A DNA stretch of 64,000 nucleotides from Enchytraeus crypticus (taxonomy: Eukaryota > Annelida > Clitellata > Enchytraeida > Enchytraeidae), in the NCBI GenBank assembly GCA_905160935.1, contig CAJHZI010000457.1, positions 3,432,501-3,496,500 of the forward strand, given 5' to 3'. Position numbers and translations under genes: made by a program. Positions 1 through 12,710 of this stretch are shown piece after piece. Under the pieces are notes generated by a model, which was not told the origin of the DNA, searched no databases, and was given only the letters and a program-made list of their open reading frames with translations. Within the stretch, counting starts at the first letter, position 1, and the number at the start of each line of letters is the position of its first letter.

Positions 1-177
1 GTCAATGAATTTTGTGAAGAAAAGAGATTTAGGGTTTTTAAGCTGTAAGTCGCAATTTATATTGACTTATTTTGACGTCTGTCGTATAATGAAGAAAGTA
101 AAAATATAAATAAAGTTTGTAAAAACGATACTGATACAAATTTTAACCAAAATACGACGGATTGCTTTACAGTAGGC

Positions 178-189
178 TTATATATATAA

Positions 190-277
<88 letters not shown>
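178..277. repeat. (TA)n microsatellite
   Basis: About 100 nt of mostly TA. Confidence 0.95.
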
Positions 278-279
<2 letters not shown>

Positions 280-533
280 TATATAGGCCTATACTGTATA
301 TGTAGGCATATAATTAAAAAAGTTATTGAATGATCAACTGCTAGTACAAAAGGTGTTGAAGCTTGGACTTTAGAAATCATCTGATGAATGTGAGACATAA
401 TGAGAAGTGTATTTTTCAGCGCTACTTTTTATTTTATAAGTACAGAATTAATAACAAATGGTTTCTTTACAAATAAAGTAACGAAAATTGAATCTTTACT
501 TATTAGTTTTCGCAGCAGGCCTCCGCTCTTTAG

Positions 534-2032
534 CATGGGTATGGGGGATTAATCCCCCATATCCCCCCATGGATTTGGCAGAGACTATCTCAATCAAGAT
601 TTAAGTAGCTTAAAAAAATTATATCCAACATAATTTCAGAATTTAGTTGTATTTAGATATTCTTTATTATTTAGTGTCATAAGCATGTTTAAGGTTAACA
701 GTCTCAATGTGAATACGTTTGAACGGAGTAAGACAGGGGGGAGGCGTGGAGAATCACGACATCCTGTATCAACTGTATCGTAATTTACATTCACACTCTG
801 CTTCTATATACAAAGCATTCATTCATCGTTCATTCCCGCCTTTGCCTGTGACTTTACGTATTCACACGTAATATGACAATGTACCCCTTACCCTCGCAGG
901 GCCCTCACCTAGGTCATCTGTGATTCGGAACAACTTCATCTGCATCACCTGTTTGATAGAAGCAGATGATAAGATGCCAGTAGGGCTAGTACCTAAGATA
1001 CGCTCTGACAGTAACTGCAGCTGCAGCACGGTCGTTTGTTAGGCCTACTGTTCCATGAGTCATTAATAAGGTTTATATGCACCTTCAGTCATTTTATTAG
1101 TGTGCAGAGGTCGTATGTCATAGGGCATGTTTCAGAATTACCTTACTGCAGTCGCTTATTGTCTATGAGTGTAATTAAACAGTAAAAGTTATAACTTCTA
1201 ACGTACTATAACGTATACAAGTATCTATATTGTAGATATGGGTTAATAGAAGTATAAAATAGACTAATTTTAAGCTCAATAGATTATCTCCATACAGTAT
1301 ATGGTTCATTAAATTATAGTTTACATTTTTCTGTATTAATTGAATATTGCGTCCCTCATACGTAAGTTACTGCGTTTATCTTGTCTAAGTTCTAATCAGG
1401 GCCGAGAGCATTGTACTGCATGTGTGCAATTAAATTCTTGCCTTGGAAGTAAAAGTTATATTTAATTTCTAATAAAAATGCAAATTGTAGCGACATTAAT
1501 TTAAGGTTTTTATTAAAACATAAAAAATAAGACTTAACAGGTTTCTCTTAGCAATGGTTTAGTTCCTCCCCCTCAGGCTCCTAGCCTCATATTTAGTCAA
1601 AAAGGTCATAAAATGTTAACATCTGCGCATAGAAGAAATGGTTCTTCAAAAAAATTTGCCCCCTCAAAGAAAATGGTGAATTGCTGCCACTGCAGCTACA
1701 CAAGCTCTAGCCTTAATATTACATTATTACTTTAGTGGATTGAAAAGGCTCTTGATCAAGAGTACCACGAACTAGTCATATTGTATAATCCACTGAGATC
1801 TGCAAAACTGCGTTTTTCAATGCAGTATGCTAGCAATTGCTAAAAATTGCAGACATTATTTTCAAAAGTGCTTCAGCTTCTGGGAGACTTCGTCCCCCAG
1901 ACCCCCTACTATGGCTCCCCCGGACCCCTTTTTTCCAACTTGTGCGTCATTACAATCCCACACCTGCGATTCCAGTATCGGTCCTCATTTTTTGGAAAAT
2001 CCCCCCATGACAAAATTCTGGCTACGCCCATG
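534..2032. mobile_element. hAT-like nonautonomous DNA transposon with 8-bp TSD
   Basis: CTCTTTAG occurs at 526-533 and again at 2033-2040, directly flanking ends CATGGGTATGG and (reverse) CATGGGCGTAGCC. An 8-bp duplication is typical of hAT elements. The interior has no transposase reading frame that I can recognise. Terminal repeats match only over the outer few bases. Confidence 0.6.
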
Positions 2033-2344
2033 CTCTTTAGTTATTGGTATTGTTTGACAGATGTTTAAATTGCTAGACATTAATGTTGTCGCCTTATTTA
2101 CTCTGGGTCTTACGATTCACCGATATTCAGTTGCGTTATGAAGAATTGCAAAAGCAAATTTTAGTTACTAGACTTTTCGTTTAGAGGTGTGTTTTATGTG
2201 CTTTTAAACTAACATCAACATTCGGTTATGTTTAACAGTAATTCTTTACTATCGACCCCGTGTTAGAGGCCTGTTTTAAATTTGAATAATTAAAATTAGA
2301 GGCTGTTGTTAAAGGCTAATCGAATATAATCGACATCAGCTAAT

Positions 2345-2480
2345 CGCTGGAGCCGGTGGCGATGTCGGTAAGATACTCGACCGCTGATCAGTATATGAGG
2401 GGTTCAAATCCTGGGCTCGCCCGTCACTGACATCGCTCTCGAGTGAGGAAACTGACATAGCATTAGCTTTTAGCTTTTTA
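2345..2480 (+). mobile_element. tRNA-SINE
   Basis: Head GGCGATGTCGGTAAGATACT, box-B-like GGGGTTCAAATCC, then GTCACTGACATCGCT, GTGAGGAAACTGAC and an AGCTTTT tail. Confidence 0.8.
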
Positions 2481-2639
2481 TAAGGACCCTGATAGCTAGG
2501 TTAAATTTCCTGTCTCTAAAGCATTTCAGTTACCTGGTGATCAATAAATTTGAACCTTTAAACATTGATCCGCAGTAGAACGCCTAACCGGTCATGTAAC
2601 TGGCTCAGATCACTATTCTGGTAATTATTATTTTAAAAC

Positions 2640-2960
2640 TATTTTTTCGTGTTGTGTTCGAGACGCTGAATAATGGATCCTGCATACTGCACGTGTCGCT
2701 AAGAGGCGTCTGAGCAAGAGTTAAGGAAAACCACCATATAAGCCAAATTAGCCTAAAGTTATAGGCTACATTAACATGTGGACAAGGCATAGCCTTTTGT
2801 GAAGGTTTTAACTCATTGATCGATATACTGTAGCCCTTTGTAAACTGTGAAAAGCAATATAAGATTAGGAATATAGACCTTGGACCTGCCACTAAACAAA
2901 ATACAACAGAGAGAGAGAGAGGGGGGGAGAAAGCGAGAGAGAGAGAGAGAAGGAGGAGAG
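2640..2960 (+). mobile_element. SINE-B, degenerate, with (GA)n tail
   Basis: Degraded GAGGCGTCTGAGCAAGAGTT and GGCATAGCCTTTTGTGAAGG landmarks, then CCTGCCACTAAAC and a GA tail. Confidence 0.55.
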
Positions 2961-3047
2961 AATCATAGGAGTTTCTGTTATCACCCATCGCAAGGCGACT
3001 CCGGATGGAGAAGCTAGGCGATATTTTAAGGTATTATTGTCGATTAG

Positions 3048-3458
3048 TAAAATTATTGTTCCAGCCTAATTGCCCTTAGTTGCAGTTTAAGAGGCAGAGA
3101 TGGGCAGAAGGGTGGAGTGGGCCACTTGGGCCAATGAGCAGAGCTTCATCAAAATTATTGTTTCAGCCTAATTGCCCTTAGTTGCAGTTTAAGAGGCAGA
3201 GATGGGCAGAAGGGTGGAGTGGGCCACTTGGGCCAATGAGCAGAGCTTCATCAAAATTATTGTTTCAGCCTAATTGCCCTTAGTTGCAGTTTAAGAGGCA
3301 GAGATGGGCAGAAGGGTGGAGTGGGCCACTTGGGCCAATGAGCAGAGCTTCATCAAAATTATTGTTTCAGCCTAATTGCCCTTAGTTGCAGTTTAAGAGG
3401 CAGAGATGGGCAGAAGGGTGGAGTGGGCCACTTGGGCCAATGAGCAGAGCTTCATCAG
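3048..3458 (+). repeat. 102-bp tandem repeat, 4 near-identical copies
   Basis: Unit from TCAAAATTATTGTTTCAGCC to CAATGAGCAGAGCTTCA; only one or two substitutions between copies, implying recent amplification. Confidence 0.95.
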
Positions 3459-3514
3459 CAACGCTTGTATGTATCTCTGTGTTTGTCTAATTTAGTCAAG
3501 TATCATTTTATTGT

Positions 3515-3668
3515 TCAATAGGCTACATAAGGTATGGGTAAGGCATAGACTTTGTGAAGGGATTAACTTATTGATCTAAGGAGTGCTCTTATGGAGAGAG
3601 AAAACAAACTTGATTATAAATATGTACTTAGAACCTGCCACTTGGCAGTGCACTGAAGAAGAAGAATT
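3515..3668 (+). mobile_element. SINE-B 3' half
   Basis: GGCATAGACTTTGTGAAGGG through CCTGCCACTTGGCAGTGCAC. Confidence 0.7.
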
Positions 3669-3706
3669 ATATTGTTAGGTCGCTACCTAACAATATAATT
3701 CTTCTT
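3659..3706. repeat. Perfect short palindrome at a SINE-B 3' end
   Basis: 22-nt arms (AAGAAGAATTATATTGTTAGG and complement) around a 4-nt loop, starting at the terminal GAAGAAG of the SINE-B copy. Confidence 0.9.
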
Positions 3707-3839
3707 ATTAGAAAGTTTAGAATAGATCAACGAAAATCATCATGTGTTTCGTAAAAACAGACCAGGCGGATACTGAACCCAGGATTGATACTCCACACAT
3801 ATCATGTGGAATTAGACATTCAACCACAAGATGTTGTGG

Positions 3840-3930
3840 TCAAATATCTAATATCCCCGCACATACTGACCGCGAATCAGTATGTGCAGGGTTCAAATCC
3901 CGGGCTCGCACGTCACTTACATCGCTATGT
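3840..3930 (+). mobile_element. tRNA-SINE, partial
   Basis: CAGGGTTCAAATCCCGGGCTC then CGTCACTTACATCGCT; tail lost. Confidence 0.6.
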
Positions 3931-4167
3931 AAATTGTTTTGATCTAATTAAGATACCAGATGAGCTTAGTAGTTTACGTCTTAGCGAATGATGGGTCACA
4001 CACCATTATAATAACTACGATATCAACTGTTGCTCAGGCTATTTAGAAGATCCAAATATCAAATTCATGTAAAAATTTAAAGAGAATAAATAAATCCTCA
4101 GTCAAGTTTAAGTCCGTTTCGACTCACAAAATATTAATATTAACAACGATTGAATCTGAGATTTAAG

Positions 4168-4280
4168 CCCATAATAATAATAATAATAGTAATAATAATA
4201 ATAATAGTAATAATAATAATAATAATAAAGGTTTAACGTCCGTTTCCTCATCCAGGGATGATGTCAGGGACGTCATTGCG
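4168..4280 (-). mobile_element. L2-A 3' end with (ATT)n tail
   Basis: GACGTCCCTGACATCATC, GAGGAAACGGACGTTAAACC and an (ATT)n tail on the minus strand. Confidence 0.75.
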
Positions 4281-4644
4281 TCATCCTCATACCTATAGAT
4301 CCTCAATCCTAGACCACATTATTCCAGTATGCAGTAAATATTTAGGATGATAAAATTGAATTTTTTCTAGCCCACCGCGCAATAAGATAAATATTTAATG
4401 CGACCGATTGTTGGGCAATTCTTCACGGATGGCAATTAGAAACTTATGAGGTTGTTATTCTAATTCTGTATTCTTCTATCATTTTAATAATAGGGCCTAC
4501 TTGTGAAAATATGCGACTGCATATTTAAGTTTTATCTTTCTGACTCAGGAAACAGGTATGTGTGCAGAATTAGTTTTCATTTTTTATTTCCATTGCAATC
4601 TGTTTACAATAAGCATCTGAACTTATGCGCTGTCACAGTTTTAT

Positions 4645-4925
4645 TTCCCGTGTTGTGTCCGGGTTGTTTGAAGAATTGACTGATGACTGCACGTGTCATA
4701 GAAGGAGTATAAAGCATCAAGATCCATACCAACGTCAGAAAGAGCATTCGGTTAGTGAGCGCCTAGGTTCCAGATATTGCTACAAAAATTTAAACGAATG
4801 CAAAAGCCTCAAATAGGGGATTGACTGATGATGTGAAGTAAGACAGAGAGGATTTGATGCAGTCTATTTTTAGCGCGACCCCGGTTCAACTGGGATTCAA
4901 GGGAGGATGATGATGATGATGATTT
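4645..4925 (+). mobile_element. SINE-A with (GAT)n tail
   Basis: CCCGTGTTGTGTCCGGGTTG head, GAAAGAGCATTCGGT middle, ACTGGGATTCAAGGGAGG and (GAT)n end. Confidence 0.75.
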
Positions 4926-5084
4926 GCATTGCAATCTGTTTACAATAGGTATCTTAACTTTTGCGCTGTCACAGTTTCATTCATCGGATCCGTGGTCGGA
5001 GTGGCTGGAAAATTTCCACTTTGGCAATGTGCTGCGGCCTGCATGTATCCTTTGAGTGAAACAAATGTAGTTTTCCCTCCCTCT

Positions 5085-5255
5085 GGCCCTTCCTCTATCT
5101 CTATCTCTCTCTCTCCTCTCTTTTTCTCTCTCTCTCCTTTCACTTTCTCCACTCTCTCCTCTCACTCCACTCTCTCTGTCCACTCTCTCTCTCTCCTTTC
5201 ACTCTCTCTCCTCTCTCTCTCTCTCTCCTTTCACTCTCTCTCCTCTCTCTCCCTC

Positions 5256-5297
<42 letters not shown>

Positions 5298-5335
5298 CCC
5301 TTTCTCTCTCTCCTCTTCCTCTCTCTCTTACTTTT
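5085..5335. repeat. (CT)n-rich tract
   Basis: About 250 nt of CTCTCT interspersed with CTTTCACTCT; reading frames across it are artefacts. Confidence 0.93.
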
Positions 5336-5619
5336 AAATAATGCAAATTTTTTAATTTTAAATGATTTCTCCATTTTCTCTATTTCTCATTGCGTATGCG
5401 AGAAGTCACTGACATCTCCTTTGCTTCAGAAACATACATCAAACCTTCGCGGTACTGTTTCGTTCAATCTCGTTAAAACTTTAATTCGATTATCCTGCAA
5501 CTTTAAATGATGTGCGTAATCTGTGTAGTTTTACTACTAACCCTAAAGTTGACCAACATTGACCATAGTTCTGTTGATCGTTCATCATTGAAGTTTACAT
5601 AATATAACATAACCTAACA

Positions 5620-5835
5620 TAACGGCACACTAGGTCAGGAAGCACAGATGCTTGTTTAAGGCTCATTTCCTTCTTCCTCTCAATGGTTATTAGTAATCGT
5701 TGCCTTTTGATGGCGCATAAACTGCAGCCGGCGCCGATTTAAGAATAACCATCCATCACCCTGGGATTTTTTCCCTCAAAGCTGTCAACACTTGGTCTTC
5801 CAAGGTGGTCAGCCACAAAGTACTAAACTCAAATG
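5620..5835 (-). mobile_element. 5S rRNA-derived SINE
   Basis: Reverse copy of the 47755 element: TCAGGAAGCACAGATGC, CACCCTGGGATTTTTTCCC and TTGGTCTTCCAAGGTGG. Confidence 0.72.
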
Positions 5836-6744
5836 TATTATCCGATTATAAAATGAAACTTTGCTCAGCTATTATTAATTTTTCATGGGGAAAATGACAT
5901 TTGTTAATTTTGAAAAGCTTTACTTTTTGTTGTATATTTTTAATATGCAAAGTGCCATTAAGCTCAAGTGTTTTTGACCACTATCATCATAACATGCATG
6001 AGTGAGCTTAGATTATTGGTTAGGGTTAGGATAGGCCAAAGCCAAACCATTTAGACTTTATAATTTTAGAATTGAAATGAATTTTATCGAATAATTATGT
6101 AATTTCACTGAGACACATCACATAATAGAATATGTTCATTATATGATCATTTTCCTTAACTAAATTTCTATCACCATATTGTACAAAATTTGCAGACCGG
6201 CATCAATAGTTGTGTTCATACTGGAATGGCCAAGAGGAAAGAGATCTGGCAAAACGATATAGTGACGAAAGAAAGTAATTATATGTCTTAATTTTGGATT
6301 ATTCAAATGTTTGATTATTATTTTTAGGTATATTCTACATATTGTATACAGTATAGGCCAGTTCAATATATTGAACCTGCTACTTGGCAGAACATTAATA
6401 GGAAGAACGATTTGTTTAAGCTGTTCCCCTGTTTTGTATTATAGATTAGACCAACCGTAAACTGCAATGTTTACCTGAGCACTAGCAGTTTCAAACTTTC
6501 GATAAATTTATTTCTGTACAAGAGTGTTTGCTTGATCCTTCGGTTTGAAGAAGATTTATCTTAGGTCACAGCTAGCAAACAATAACAGTCATGTTTTCTT
6601 TATTTTTCTTGCTTTTGCTTAGGTACCAGAAGTATTTAACAGAAATTCTGAAACGATTTGGCATATTTACAAGAAGTTACTACATAAGATCCATTATTTT
6701 GACGCTGTAAGTACGTCTTGAAGAATAAATACTCATTAAGATAA

Positions 6745-6870
6745 AAAGCTAAAGTTAACGTCAGTTTCTCACTCGAAAGCGATGTCAGTGACGGGAGACC
6801 CCAGCATTTGAACTCCGCACATACTGACCCGCGGTCAAGTATCTTACCGACATTGGCTGGAGCCAGTGGC
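6745..6870 (-). mobile_element. tRNA-SINE
   Basis: Reverse copy with the tail motif GTGAGAAACTGACGTTAAC near 6765 and the box-B region near 6815. Confidence 0.72.
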
Positions 6871-7126
6871 GAAATAGGGAAATATCAATTTGTGTCTATT
6901 ATTTGTGTTTAAATAAAAATAGACTAAGCAAAATCAGAGAAAGACAGTGGCCCAAGGCATAAATTTCTATCTTCAGTTTTCTGCAGAACTTTCCAAGAGC
7001 ACACGATTAAATGAGATCATATTATATGCTGATGAATGCTCTTCTGGAGCGTTACGGATCAGACAGAGTGATAATATGCGCATTGGATACGGCAGAATGG
7101 GAGGGGGGGCAGTAATGTAGAAAAGG

Positions 7127-7173
<47 letters not shown>

Positions 7174-7324
7174 GAGAGAGAATCATCAATATAATTTCTT
7201 CCAATTGTTTTACGTGCATGGTTAGCCAAAGACTTAGAATATATTGCTGGTCCATCGTCTCTACCTCATATGACTGTACTATATTAACCCGTAGAGAAAA
7301 TTGAACTAACAGACCATAATATAA

Positions 7325-7695
7325 TAACCCGTGTTGTGCTCGGTTGTGGTTGAACCACTGCAGAATAGGGCAACCGCAAACAATCTGCCGCGTGTACGTA
7401 AGAGGCGACTAAGGCAGGAGTTGAGGATGGCAAGAGGGGACCCACCTCACCATGAAATATTTTCCCCCATGATTAAATCGTAATTAATCCACCCAACTGA
7501 GGAAGGCAATGGGAAACCACCTCAGAAGCCAATTTTTTCCCAAGCTATAGGCTACGTAAGGTATGGATAAGGCATAGACTTTGTGAAGGGATTAACTTGT
7601 TGATCTAAGGAGTGCTCTTATGGAGCGAGAAAGCAGACTTTCAGTATGAATATGTACCTAGAACCTGCCACTTGGCAGTGCACTGAAGAAGAGAA
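7325..7695 (+). mobile_element. SINE-B, nearly full length
   Basis: Begins CCCGTGTTGTGCTCGG and ends CCTGCCACTTGGCAGTGCAC. Internal landmarks are GGCGACTAAGGCAGGAGTTG and GGAGTGCTCTTATGGAG. A minus-strand copy at 35695-36055 has the same two ends. Confidence 0.8.
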
Positions 7696-8224
7696 TATAA
7701 TAACATACTGTTATTGTATAGTTACAATATAATAACAGCAAACAGGGATCCTGCATAATTGCTGCGTTGCTTTGATATTAGCCGTGCTTACGGTGTGTGT
7801 GAGTGATCGCTTTTTACGCAGTTACCTTCCTTTAGATCCCCGTGCAGAAAACTGCTGTTTTACATCTAAATGCAGTACTTCATTCAATGAGTAACGGTGG
7901 AATATTTAGCATTTCACTAAATGCGTTCTTATTGCATCTCACCCAATGCAATTTGTGGCTTGACTGACGCTCAGTCAGCTTTTACAATAAGAACACGAAT
8001 GTTCTATATGAGCGTGGACGACAGTAGCTCTCTAGCCTTGTCGTTGTCGTTGTTGTAAACAAATAATGCACTTTAAAAGTAAATGAAGTTATAATTCATT
8101 TAAGTAATTAATTAAATTAATTAATACAATTATAACCGTACTATTTTGTAGAGCCGCAGCGCCTGGGCTAGTGGTTCTGCCTACCTTACTAGGAGCCCTG
8201 TGTCTTCTCATCAGTCCTATCATC

Positions 8225-8470
8225 TACCTCGTTGTTAGTGCATTTACAACACTCGTATGTCTGCATATGTGACACTTACTTTGTAGTTAGTGCATTTACA
8301 TACAGTATGTTGTGCAGACATATGTGACACTTACTTTGTTATTAGTGCATTTACATACAGTATGTTGTTAGTGCATTTATATACAGCACTCGTATGTCTG
8401 CATATGTGACACATACTTTGTTGTTAGTGCATTTAAATACAGCACTCGTATGTCTGCATATGCACACTTG
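8225..8470 (+). repeat. Minisatellite, about 60-bp unit
   Basis: GTTAGTGCATTTACATACAG and ATGTCTGCATATGTGACAC alternate about four times with length variation. Confidence 0.85.
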
Positions 8471-8649
8471 TTTAGAGAATTTCTGATTTTACCAATCCTT
8501 TCATTATACTGCCCTTAGGTTACCCTTATTCTGCACATGTTTTCATGTACATGTATACTGCTACAGCGTACCTTTTGCTTAGGAATAGTACCGTATGTAA
8601 ATTATACATGCTCACGTTCACACAATTTTTGCATTTATTAATTCTCACA

Positions 8650-8880
8650 TCATGCTGTTACAAATGAGGAAGTTCTGGAGAGAGTTGGTACAGATAGACA
8701 GCTGATAAATGCATTAAGAAATAGGAAGAAGAGTTGGATAGGACTCATTATAAAGGGGGAAGGTCTATTAATAGAGGCCATAGAAGGCAGAATGGAAGGG
8801 AAAAGAGACAGAGGGAGGTCGAGATTAGGTATGTTAGATGATTTGAGGACCCACTGATCATATGTGTACATGAAGGGCAG
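8650..8880 (+). pseudogene. RTE/jockey-like LINE, C-terminal fragment
   Basis: The plus strand encodes VTNEEVLERVGTDRQLIN, LRNRKKSWIG and GRMEGKRDRGRSRLGMLDDL, the common C-terminal tail of this class of reverse transcriptase. Frame breaks are present. Confidence 0.8.
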
Positions 8881-9039
8881 CCGTAGCCAAAGCTACAAGA
8901 TCTATAAAGATAATGCTAAAACTTTTAATGACATCGAGCACTAATTGCTCAATCCAACCTTGACAGTTCTAGTAAAAATAGTAATGACATATAAGATGTA
9001 ATTATTTGTATTATTATTTAATTTCGCAATCCGTCATCT

Positions 9040-9745
9040 TGTATGGAGTTGAACAAGGCATTATTTTCATGTACTTTATCATACACGTGATAAACCTGCA
9101 GACCGCCATATTTATAAGTAGGCTATTTGACAATGCATACTATACTGATCGTGTATTTTAGAACTCTATCAGGACAGAATGTTGAAAAGAATTAAATATC
9201 ATGTATTTCATCATAGGCCGCCATTTTGAAGGAGTGTTGAACAAGAAGTATTTATCATGTTTTTTATCATGACGGCTTGTAATAAAATACATCTCTTTAC
9301 TCCTACTTCAATGAAGTTTCAAGATGGCGACCTGTGCATGCTCTTGAAAAGCTTGTTCACCAAGGAGTAGTTATTATGTGTTTATCACAGGGCGCCATCT
9401 TGAAGGATTGTTGACCAAGGAGTAATTATCATGTATTTTATCACAGGCCGCCATCTTGAAGGATTTTTGACCAATGAGTAATTATCATGTATTTTATCAT
9501 AGGGCGCCATCTTGAAGAATTTTTGACGAACGAGTAATTATCATGCATTTTATCATAGGGCGCCATCTTGAAAGATTTTTGACCAACGAGTAATTATCAT
9601 GTATTTTATCATAGGGCGCCTTCTTGAAGGATTTTTGACCAATAGGTAATTGTCAGGTATTTTATCATAGGGCGCCATCTTGAAGGATTTTTGACTAATG
9701 AGTAATTATCATGTATTTTATCACAGGGCGCCATCTTGAAGGAGA
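9040..9745 (+). repeat. Minisatellite, about 57-bp unit
   Basis: GGGCGCCATCTTGAAGGATT, TTTTGACCAATGAGTAATTA and TCATGTATTTTATCAT recur about ten times; the first copies are diverged. Confidence 0.9.
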
Positions 9746-10404
9746 ATTGGGAGCCGATAGAGGGAGAGGGGGTGCAGACTCGCCAGCATCGAGACCTCAG
9801 ACTCCCCTCAATGCCTGCCATTCCTCCACCGCGCAAGCTTGAGCATCCGCGCGCTTATACTGGAGTGGGAATATAAAATGTCACTTTCAAAATAGGCGAT
9901 GAAGAAAGTAAAGCATAAGGGATATTATAGGTATCTGCCGTCAACATCGGCTTCGTAGACACCACGAGCGACGGACGAGACAGGAATCTTAAACCTTTGG
10001 GCACAAGCCGAGTCGCTGCACAGCTGTATGGTATGTAATTAGAGGAAGACCGAGACAAGGGATGACTCTATAACTATTTACATGTAGGCCTTAGACCTTG
10101 GTATAGCTAGCAGAAGAGAAATTGAAGGCGCAATGTTACAGCCACTAGACAGAATTCCTGATTTGTTCTAAATTTCACTTGCTTAATTGTACGCGAAAAT
10201 ATCTCATGGATCTGCCACTTGGCAGTAGATAGATCATAGTGATAACAGTAAAATATCCTGCACTTATTTCATATTTAGCATTTTTACAAGTGAAACACGA
10301 GTTCCTTTTTTCATGTTTCATGTTGTAACAGATGAAACTTGTACGCGTTTGTAATCAGTGAAACGTTTAACGTTGTATCGTATGAGAATTATATGTGTTG
10401 AATA

Positions 10405-10490
10405 TTATATCCTGGGCTCGCCCGTCACTGACATCGCTTTCGAGTGAGGAAACTGACGCTAACCTTAACTTTACCAGCTTTTTTTCATGC
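10405..10490 (+). mobile_element. tRNA-SINE 3' half
   Basis: CCTGGGCTCGCCCGTCACTG to GAGTGAGGAAACTGACGC. Confidence 0.65.
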
Positions 10491-10544
10491 TTCAAGCTGT
10501 AAAGAGAAACATACGTGTTTCACGTTGTAACGAGTGATACTTAT

Positions 10545-10725
10545 ATGTGTTTCATATTTCACATTACAACAGGTATTACTTACACATATTTCACATTATA
10601 ACAGGTATTACTTGCACATATTTCACATTATAACAGGTATTACTTACACATATTTCACATTATAACAGGTATTACTTACACATATTTCACATTACAACGA
10701 GTGAAATTTCTACATGTTTCACGAA
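10545..10725 (+). repeat. Minisatellite, about 33-bp unit
   Basis: ACACATATTTCACATTATAA and CAGGTATTACTT repeat five times; diverged relatives extend to about 10880. Confidence 0.85.
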
Positions 10726-10909
10726 TTACATTGCAATAAATGAGGCTTTTAAGTGTTTTAAGTTGAAAAGTATGAAATTACACACGTTTCAGGTTTCACA
10801 TTGTAAAGAGTTAAACGCTTTTATGTGTCTTGCGTTGTGAAACTTCTACGCTTTCACGTTTCACATTGTTACAGACTGCTAGTGTTCAGTTGTATAACAG
10901 TTCATTCAA

Positions 10910-11200
10910 CATCATCATAATCTTCTCCCCTTTAATCCCAGTTTAACTATGGTCGGGATACGAATGGCCTTTCTCCACTCCTCTCTGTACAATACAAAAT
11001 GTCAAAATGTTTTCTATTCGTTTTAGAAAATTTTGTAGCAATTTCTGGAGCCTGCGCGCTCACCAATCGAATGCCCTTTCTGACGTTTGTTTGGATCTTA
11101 GTGCTCCAGTCGCCTTCTACGACACGTGCAGTCACCGGTTGGTCTATTTTCAAACAACCCGGACGCGACACGGGAAATCCGGAAGCAACACGGGAATAAC
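10910..11200 (-). mobile_element. SINE-A, nearly full length
   Basis: Reverse copy from CATCATCAT tail to CCGGACGCGACACGGG head. Confidence 0.78.
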
Positions 11201-12169
11201 ATTTCATTCAAAGTATTCTGATTTCTCCAGAAACAGAAAATCAATTGGAGAACTGATCTACGATATCGAATCTTTGTTAATCTGTAGATTAACAAAGAGC
11301 ATTTAACGCACAATTATTCATTTACTTGTTTAAATTAACGCACATTTCTTCTTTCGCAGATAGCAATCCAAAAGAATAGGAAAGATTAACATACAGTAGA
11401 ATTAAGATTTAACGTTTATTTGTTCTTCACAAAAATATGTCAAGAACTTGATTGTTTTCAATGACTTCAAAAAGTGTAAATATTCTAAATGATCACCTAA
11501 TTCAGTTCAAACAACGCGATAGTATTAATTCTCTGCAATATAACACACACCGGTGACATTACATATTGCAATACAATACAATAAAAATTTAACATGCGGT
11601 CCCTAGCTCGAAGTCGATGTCAGTGATGATAGTAAAATTGATATCAAAGCAATAAAATAATACAACACAGTGAAGAGCCTAGAAGTGATGAATCTAAGCT
11701 TACAGTGTAGAGCATAGAGGTATGATAGGTAAGAGATAGTGTTGCGCAATAATTTCGATGCAGCACCGCCATTAAGCTGGACCAACGGAACCATAGCAGT
11801 CAACATTATTGGTAGTCTTTACTGTGTGATGAGTGGAAATGTTAATCAATAAAATTTTAATTCAGTAAGACACTAATTAATATCAGTATCTTATATTAAT
11901 GCAATTTTGAAATATCTAAATTAAACTATGGAAATTAAACCCTAACTATATTCGTAACTATTACAGGAACCTAAACGTTAGTATTCTTACGTGTAAGAAA
12001 AATTGTAATTTTGAAAAATCGTGATGGGAAATGGCGGATGATTAATTTATTCATGATTGACAGTTTTTGAATGGTGTTACATGATGATCGTAGCTGGTTT
12101 CACAGCCAATAGGACGTTTAGTATAGGACCATGTCTCTTGCCTAGCATACCTCTATGGTGTAGAGTCTA

Positions 12170-12320
12170 TCAGTGAAGAGTTAAACAGTGAACAGTCTAT
12201 CAGTGAATAGTCTATCAGTGAAGAGTCTATCAGTGAAGAGTCTATCAGTGAAGAGTTTATCAGTGAAGAGTCTATCAGTGAAGAGTCTATCAGTGAAGAG
12301 TCTATCAGTGAAGAGCCTAA
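12170..12320 (+). repeat. 15-bp tandem repeat
   Basis: About ten copies of AGTCTATCAGTGAAG. Confidence 0.93.
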
Positions 12321-12673
12321 CCAACAATTCACTATTCCGTGAATATAACGTCTAGCTCATACTAACACGATTTAGCAGAAAATAAAAATATTGCATTTAT
12401 CATAAAAGCTGCACGAGACACTTTAGTCTCCTTCAAGTTTGAAACACATCATTCGTTAACATTTGCATCAAAACTGGCAATTTATACAATTAGAAATTGA
12501 CAACATTTTAAAATCAAAAGCTCTTTATTAACCGCACAAACATTTCAATGTCAAAATTTTCTTCAGCAAAATTAACAACGTAGGGCCTAACTAGTTAAGT
12601 AACCGGGTAATTAAGACATGAAATTGACGACGATGTTTAAACAAGCCCTGGAGAGATTAAGAATCGAATAGAG

Positions 12674-12710
12674 CAACGACAGCGCAATACAGTGTATTGC
12701 GCTGTCGTTG
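12674..12710. repeat. Perfect short palindrome
   Basis: 18-nt arms CAACGACAGCGCAATACA around one base, immediately before the duplicated block at 12711. Confidence 0.9.

Noticed and set aside
2380..2420. Functional tRNA genes at GGTTCAAATCC motifs
   Set aside because: No cloverleaf can be folded around them and the same motif recurs in SINE copies with common tails.
4929..5510. 193-codon serine/leucine-rich plus-strand frame
   Set aside because: Most of it is a (CT)n tract and no conserved segment flanks it.
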